Program-made: the position numbers and the translations under genes | NCBI GenBank assembly: GCA_964482325.1 | Contig: CAYZXD010000058.1 | Span: forward strand, 1 to 9,723 | Length of the DNA: 9,723 nucleotides | Reading direction: 5' to 3' | Source: CAYZJV01 sp964482325 | Lineage (GTDB): Bacteria > Spirochaetota > Spirochaetia > Sphaerochaetales > Sphaerochaetaceae | In this document: piece by piece, positions 5,986 to 9,723 of the stretch | Numbering within the stretch: position 1 is the first letter of the stretch | Layout: every line of letters starts with the position of its first letter | The notes under the pieces: generated by a model | Database searches by the model: none | Seen by the model: the letters and a program-made list of their open reading frames with translations, nothing else | What the model was told of the DNA's origin: nothing

Positions 5986-6987
5986 ATGGCGGATAAAGTA
6001 AAGAATAACACAATCACGGAGATGAAATATTATCTCAAGAACCCGATAGATTTTCTCATTAAATACGGCCTATTCGTGATCTTTTTTGCGATGGTGCTAT
6101 TTTTCTCGTTCAGGACTCAATACTTTTTTCAGTTCAGTAATGTGAAAAATATTCTCATTGCAGTCTCAGTAATTGGAGTGATTTCCACCGCAATGACTGC
6201 GGCAATTATCGGGAGAGGGCCTGACCTAACGGTAGGAGCCATCGTTGCAATGTCCGGTTGTATTGTGGCTAATCTCGTATTAATGAATGGATATCCCTGG
6301 TTTGTCGGCATGATCGTTGCAATTATTGTAGGTGTATTCATTGGTTTCCTGAATGGAATAATTATAGTGAAGTTTGATCTCAGTTCACTCATAGTTACTC
6401 TTGGTATGATGAATGTAGTGCGAGGTTTAAGTTTTATTCTTGTGGATGGGACCGCCCAATTTGTTAATGACTACCGCCTGTTGTATTTAGGACGTGCACG
6501 ATGGCTGGGAATCCCCTTACCCATTATCATTGTGTTATTCAGTTTTGTACTGCTTGATTTCATACTGCGGAATACCGTGTTTGGGCGACAAGTGTTTTCA
6601 TCAGGTGGTAATAGAACTGCTGCCCGTCTTGCCGGTATCAATGTAACCAAGAATACGATCATTCTATTTGTGCTGTCGGGTTTCATGGCTTCGGTAGCTG
6701 GGTTGATTACTGTCGGCATTGGAGGGGCGGCGATGCCGTACGTGGGAGAATCCTATGCTCTGGATGCGGTTACTGCCGTTCTACTCGGAGGAACCACACT
6801 TGCTGGAGGAAAAGGATCCGTGCGCATGACATTCCTCGGTGTGCTTATTATCGGAATTCTCAACAATGGGATGACCTTAATGAATGTACAGACCTATTGG
6901 CAGATAACGGCAAAAGGAGCTTTCTTGATACTTGCAATTATCTTGGATAGTCTCCAGTACCAGAGGAAAATATCTATAGTTAAGTAA
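5986..6987 (+). CDS. Sugar ABC importer permease (RbsC/LsrC family)
   Basis: This 333-residue inner-membrane protein has about nine or ten hydrophobic segments, roughly at 23-41, 53-75, 81-100, 105-128, 132-154, 174-194, 221-246, 280-300 and 308-323. Family marks are GPDLTVGA (78-85, usually GIDLSVG), the coupling loop with GGNRTAARLAGI (207-218), LGGTTLAGGKGSV (267-279) and GILNNGMTLMNV (290-301). The ribosome site GGAGG (5972-5976) lies inside the end of the ATPase gene, with only 2 bases between stop and start, so translation is probably coupled. There is one permease gene where lsr has two, so it is expected to work as a homodimer like RbsC. The substrate is unknown. Confidence 0.9.
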   Translation: MADKVKNNTITEMKYYLKNPIDFLIKYGLFVIFFAMVLFFSFRTQYFFQFSNVKNILIAVSVIGVISTAMTAAIIGRGPDLTVGAIVAMSGCIVANLVLMNGYPWFVGMIVAIIVGVFIGFLNGIIIVKFDLSSLIVTLGMMNVVRGLSFILVDGTAQFVNDYRLLYLGRARWLGIPLPIIIVLFSFVLLDFILRNTVFGRQVFSSGGNRTAARLAGINVTKNTIILFVLSGFMASVAGLITVGIGGAAMPYVGESYALDAVTAVLLGGTTLAGGKGSVRMTFLGVLIIGILNNGMTLMNVQTYWQITAKGAFLILAIILDSLQYQRKISIVK

Positions 6988-7416
6988 GGAGGCATACTTG
7001 AAGGGACAGAATTAGGAATAATTTATGAGAAAGTAAATTCATGGGAAAGATTTGGGAAGAAAATATCTATGATACTTTCAGTGCTCAGTCAGCAGACTTG
7101 TGATAGCATGTAATAGTGTGATATTTTTCCTGTAAAGGAAAGTGAGTACATAAGAGATAATTTTATGCTAAGTGAGCTTGATCTGCTGAAAGGATGAATT
7201 GGAGAATCATATCGTGACAATGGTTCTTGTCTATAGGTGATGCTGTTGTAGATTGCATGAGTATAAATATAACAAAAGGTTTATCAGGAAATGGTGTTCC
7301 ATGCTCCTGGTGAAAAAGGTCTATGAGGATGTTCTCCGATAGGGGAAATATTGTTCAGGGAATGTTTAACAAAACTTGTTTTATGGTAACCTGTAAAAAT
7401 AAAGGACTTGGCTCCG
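6988..7416 (+). other. Intergenic region with a strong orphan ribosome binding site
   Basis: No convincing gene is seen in these 429 bases. A very good ribosome site, AAGGAGG (6986-6992), overlaps the permease stop. It is followed 5 bases later by a TTG whose frame ends after five codons (MKGQN). A 20-codon ATG frame at 7041-7103 has no ribosome site. The short ORF may be a leader peptide or the stump of a lost gene. The end of the region (7351-7380) carries TTGTT, AACAA and TTGTT blocks that can pair alternatively and probably belong to control of the regulator gene. No clear terminator follows the permease. Confidence 0.5.
7351..7380. promoter_or_regulatory. Inverted repeats upstream of the SorC-type regulator
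   Basis: AACAA (7368-7372) and TTGTT (7376-7380) form a short palindrome with a 3-base centre, and a further TTGTT lies at 7351-7355. The block ends 36 bases before the preferred ATG. It may be an autoregulatory operator. I could not find a promoter with good -35 and -10 boxes at standard spacing here. Confidence 0.3.
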
Positions 7417-8382
7417 ATGACGCTATTTACACAACTTGATGTAAAAAAAATTAACAAACTGATTGAAGTGGCGAAAAAATACTATTTCGACGGTATGACT
7501 CAAAATCAGATTGCAAAAGAGCTCAACCTGTCTCGTCCTCTGATAAGCAAATACCTGGCAGAAGCACGTGATGTAGGTATTGTCACTATTTCCATAAAAT
7601 CACCTTTGGAAAGTGACGACCTCGTCATAGATTTACTTAAGAACCGTTATGGTATTCAGGGAGGGAACTTGATACCTTCCTCTGGGCAGCCCAGTGTTTC
7701 CGAAGGCCTCATTGTAAGATCTGCAGCACAGTTTCTCCTAGAATCATTGAAGCCAGATATTCACCTTGGTTTGAGTTGGGGAAATACGATAAGTGCAATT
7801 GTTGGTATCATGGAAGAGCAATTCAAACAACCGAGTATACCTGGTGAGGTTTCTTCTCTTATTGGAAATTCGAACACAGCGAATAGAAATTATCACACTG
7901 ATAGCCTCTGCCGCAACATCAGCGCAATAACTGGTTTCACTCCCAACTACATTCATGCACCAGCTTTGGTTGAATCAATCGATGATTACAGCCTCCTCAC
8001 TCGAACAGAATCATACAGTAAGATTTTTAAGCATTGGGGGAATCTTGACGTAGCAATTTTCCAAATTGATAATCATCCATCAGTTCCCGATCTTGCTACT
8101 GCCTCACGTTTCGGAAATATTCTAGCAAACAAGAAGGCTGTTGGTCATATGCTTACCTACTACTTCGATGTGCAGGGGAATTTCATCCATGAAGAACATG
8201 ATGTTGTTGTGCGAATTCCACTGGATTTACTGAGAAAAATTAAGATTCGTATTGGTGTTTGTAGTGGTAATGTGAGTGCGAATGCATTAAAAGGTGCTTT
8301 GAGTACTGGGTTAATTACCCATCTATTTGCCAATGAAAAAACGGCTGAAAATGCTATTAGGAACAACCTGCTGAATACCTGA
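7417..8382 (+). CDS. SorC/LsrR-family transcriptional regulator
   Basis: This 321-residue DNA-binding regulator has an N-terminal helix-turn-helix (27-50, MTQNQIAKELNLSRPLISKY) and a C-terminal SorC sugar-phosphate-binding domain (about 62-316). Recognisable SorC-domain segments are HLGLSWGNTI (116-125), IHAPALV (179-185), AVGHMLTYYFDVQGN (241-255) and the end IRIGVCSGN with ALKGALSTGLITHLFANEKTA. Members are usually tetramers released from DNA by a phosphorylated sugar, here probably the product of DhaKL. Where relatives often read a-GIG in the ligand pocket, this one has DVAIFQIDNH (211-220), so the effector may differ. ATG 7417 is preferred because AAAGGA (7401-7406) lies 10 bases upstream; the TTG at 7408 is only 1 base from it. 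Likely targets are the 17-bp operator pair at 170-186 and 381-397 (inferred). Confidence 0.88.
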   Translation: MTLFTQLDVKKINKLIEVAKKYYFDGMTQNQIAKELNLSRPLISKYLAEARDVGIVTISIKSPLESDDLVIDLLKNRYGIQGGNLIPSSGQPSVSEGLIVRSAAQFLLESLKPDIHLGLSWGNTISAIVGIMEEQFKQPSIPGEVSSLIGNSNTANRNYHTDSLCRNISAITGFTPNYIHAPALVESIDDYSLLTRTESYSKIFKHWGNLDVAIFQIDNHPSVPDLATASRFGNILANKKAVGHMLTYYFDVQGNFIHEEHDVVVRIPLDLLRKIKIRIGVCSGNVSANALKGALSTGLITHLFANEKTAENAIRNNLLNT

Positions 8383-8416
8383 TCTTTCTGACAAATTATT
8401 CAAGTCCCCCATTAAC

Positions 8417-8426
8417 TACATATGAT
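8417..8426 (+). promoter_or_regulatory. Partial third copy of the operator core
   Basis: TACATATGAT here matches ten central bases of the 17-bp sequence at 170-186. It lies just after the regulator gene and about 60 bases before the promoter candidate for the SnoaL-like gene. A 10-base match to an AT-rich motif could be chance. Confidence 0.25.
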
Positions 8427-8473
8427 GAGCTGGTAACATGAGTAGCATGCCAAACGTAAAATAGGCGTTGTCG

Positions 8474-8513
8474 TGTGCAGCTTATGCACAGTTATATCAA
8501 AATCAACGATAAT
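8474..8513 (+). promoter_or_regulatory. Promoter candidate with overlapping inverted repeat for the SnoaL-like gene
   Basis: TGCACA (8485-8490, four of six) and GATAAT (8508-8513, five of six) are spaced by 17 bp. The -35 hexamer is the right arm of TGTGCA-GCTTA-TGCACA (8474-8490), a perfect 6-bp inverted repeat that could be an operator. This suggests that the next gene can be expressed on its own. Confidence 0.4.
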
Positions 8514-8639
8514 ACACGGAGGAATGATCGACTAAGAAAAGGAGTTTACTAGTTATTGGTAGGGGAAATATAGACAATTATTTCCTCTAAATATCAAAAA
8601 GAGTGCTAAGCACAACGCTGTCTTACAGGAGATGAGAAT

Positions 8640-9044
8640 ATGTTTGAATCCAATAAAGAATTAGTCCGTCGGTTTTATGAAGTGTCAACAACCCCAAGTT
8701 GCCCCGGTATGAATGATATTGTGGCAGATGATTACTATGATCATCATTTTCTTCCGAGCCTGCCGAAGGGGCCTGAGGGTGTTCGCCAGTGGAACGAAGA
8801 GGTACTAGCTAGCGTATTCAGTGACATTCGGATTGAAATTGATTTTATGGTTGCAGAAGGTACCACCGTTGACTGCCATTTTGCTTTGGTTGGTAAACAC
8901 ACCGGTAAATGGGGAGATATAGAGCCGAAAGGAAACGCCCTGCGCGTTCCCTGTATCAGCACCTTCAGAATAGAGAACGGAAAAATTGCCGAAGGATGGG
9001 AGCTTTTCGATAGCGGCGATATGGAAAATCAAATGAAAGCATAG
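8640..9044 (+). CDS. SnoaL-like (NTF2-fold) predicted ester cyclase family protein
   Basis: This 134-residue small cytoplasmic protein belongs to the SnoaL-like polyketide cyclase/ester cyclase family. Supporting features are NKELVRRFYE (5-14), YYDHH (32-36), GPEGVRQW (44-51), the VAEGTTVDCHFALVGKHTG run (71-89), then FRIENGKIAEGWELFD (109-124). The family acid-base Asp is expected at D124 after W120. Members catalyse aldol or isomerisation chemistry or are of unknown function. AGGAG (8627-8631) lies 8 bases before the ATG. It is 257 bases from the regulator and may have its own promoter. Since the cluster lacks an LsrG isomerase, this protein might perform an isomerisation or lactone step in the same pathway, which is speculation from position only. 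A general stress role is equally possible. Confidence 0.75.
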   Translation: MFESNKELVRRFYEVSTTPSCPGMNDIVADDYYDHHFLPSLPKGPEGVRQWNEEVLASVFSDIRIEIDFMVAEGTTVDCHFALVGKHTGKWGDIEPKGNALRVPCISTFRIENGKIAEGWELFDSGDMENQMKA

Positions 9045-9146
9045 TCATTAGGGATGTGAGAAATATTTTTATTGTATCAAGGACTTTCTCGATAAGAGAA
9101 GAGGTGATAAACAACCCTTACTCTCTTGAAAGTTCATTTGCCCGGC

Positions 9147-9178
9147 AAAAAGGAACCGCCGGTTATCCGGCGGCTCCT
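9147..9178 (-). terminator. Intrinsic terminator of the peroxiredoxin gene
   Basis: On the - strand a GC-rich hairpin, AGGA-CCGCCGG paired with CCGGCGG-TCCT with one mismatch and a TTAT-type loop (9151-9178), is followed directly by five T residues (9151-9147). It lies 21 bases past the stop codon. The + strand side has no adjacent T-run, so it serves the leftward gene. The convergent SnoaL-like gene shows no clear terminator of its own. Confidence 0.85.
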
Positions 9179-9198
9179 GATGTGATTATGTGTACTTT

Positions 9199-9723
9199 TT
9201 ATTCATCGAAAGCGTCTTTTGCCTTCCATTCTTTCCATACATTACCTACAAGATCCGGGCTTGGTTTAAGCGTTTTCTTGCCTGGTTTCCATCCGGAAGG
9301 TGTAGCTTCGGTACCCTGTTTCTCGCGTACCAACTGGAATGCCTGAATCTGACGGATTGTTTCACTTACGTTGCGTCCAACAGGTGGTGAGAGAACTTCA
9401 AACCCCTGGATTACTCCATCCGGATCAATCAGGAATCTTCCTCTCGTGTTGACTCCGCCTGCAGCATCATATACTCCATAGGCAGTTCCGATAGCACCGC
9501 CACCATCCGAGAGCATCGGATACGGTACCCCTCCATCGACCATCTTTGAAATTTCATGGTCATTCCACATCTTGTGTGTGTAAATACTGTCCACGCTCAT
9601 TGAGAGTACTTGGACTCCGAGTTTCTCGAACTCGGGATTCTTTTCGGCGACCGCCGAAATTTCTGTCGCTCAGACAAATGTGAAATCACCTGGATAGAAA
9701 CAGAGAACTACCCATTTGCCGAG
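9199..9723 (-). CDS. Selenocysteine-containing peroxiredoxin (N-terminus beyond window)
   Basis: This is a thiol or selenol peroxidase of the AhpC/Prx family that reduces hydrogen peroxide and organic peroxides. The 174 visible residues include LGKWVVLCFYPGDFTFV, then an in-frame TGA at 9672-9670, then ATEISAVAEKNPEF and SMSVDSIYTHKMW. The TGA falls exactly on the peroxidatic cysteine of the P-x-x-x-T-x-x-C motif (usually DFTFVCPTE), so it is read here as selenocysteine. Translation continues in frame for 156 residues of well-conserved sequence (RGRFLIDPDG, PVGRNVSETI, GWKPGKKTLKPSPDLVG), which argues against decay. A SECIS hairpin follows the TGA. The resolving-cysteine region reads EATPSGW where two-Cys relatives have EVCPA-W, so this is probably a one-Sec type needing an external reductant. 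About 30 N-terminal residues lie outside the window. A naive call would start at ATG 9600 and lose the active site. Confidence 0.85.
9642..9659 (-). promoter_or_regulatory. Bacterial SECIS element in the peroxiredoxin mRNA
   Basis: Starting 11 bases after the TGA, the - strand reads TTTCGGC-GGTC-GCCGAAA, a perfect 7-bp stem with a GGUC tetraloop. In E. coli fdhF the SelB-binding hairpin also presents GGUC in its loop, at bases 19-22 after UGA; here GGUC is at bases 18-21. A G in the first two loop positions and this spacing fit the known bacterial SECIS pattern. The hairpin lies within coding sequence, as in other bacteria. Confidence 0.8.

Noticed and set aside
9085..9101. Hairpin TTCTC-GATAA-GAGAA as terminator of the SnoaL-like gene
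   Set aside because: The stem is short and no T-run follows it on the + strand.
9056..9346. + strand ORF of 96 codons downstream of the SnoaL-like gene
   Set aside because: It runs through the terminator hairpin and antisense to the peroxiredoxin gene; its product looks random.
9199..9600. Peroxiredoxin gene beginning at ATG 9600
   Set aside because: That start would omit the catalytic site. The frame is open and conserved upstream through one TGA at the catalytic position, which has a SECIS after it.
9670..9672. TGA as an ordinary nonsense mutation or sequencing error
   Set aside because: It remains possible, but the match to the catalytic Cys position together with a perfect GGUC-loop hairpin at the right distance makes selenocysteine the better explanation.

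Overview
The window is about 9.7 kb of moderately AT-rich bacterial DNA. Eight genes run left to right on the + strand, and one incomplete gene runs on the - strand at the right edge. The binding protein has a short Ala-rich export signal ending in AFA-AGE, several genes start with TTG, and one gene reads UGA as selenocysteine. These traits fit an anaerobic or microaerophilic spirochaete, but no marker gene in the window fixes the taxonomy, so treat this as a moderate inference.

Layout. Positions 1-444 hold a possible - strand gene remnant at the left edge, an AT-rich spacer, and a strong sigma70-type promoter (TTGACA-17-TATCAT). A 17-bp sequence covers its -10 box and recurs in perfect inverted orientation 211 bp upstream. 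Next come dhaL-like (445-1077) and dhaK-like (1119-2114) kinase subunits and an LsrF-type class I aldolase/thiolase (2266-3141, TTG start). They are followed by a sugar ABC importer: periplasmic binding protein (3301-4278), double-domain ATPase (4475-5983) and permease (5986-6987). About 430 bp with no convincing gene precedes a SorC/LsrR-type regulator (7417-8382). A small SnoaL-like (NTF2-fold) protein follows (8640-9044). The - strand gene (9199 to beyond 9723) is a peroxiredoxin.

How the genes work together. The arrangement resembles the enteric lsr (AI-2) locus: ABC importer, kinase, LsrF aldolase and LsrR-type repressor. It differs in three ways. The kinase is a DhaK/DhaL pair rather than the FGGY kinase LsrK. 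There is one permease rather than LsrC plus LsrD. The binding protein lacks the LsrB ligand-contact sequences I remember. The simplest reading is an import, phosphorylate and cleave pathway for a small ketose or dihydroxy-ketone compound, induced through the phosphorylated intermediate binding the SorC-type regulator. The substrate cannot be read from the sequence.

The clearest surprise is the peroxiredoxin. Its peroxidatic cysteine codon is an in-frame TGA. Ten bases after that TGA begins a perfect 7-bp hairpin with a GGUC loop, closely matching the geometry of the known bacterial SECIS of fdhF. The gene therefore appears to encode a selenocysteine peroxiredoxin. A conventional ORF caller splits it and would report only a C-terminal piece starting at 9600.
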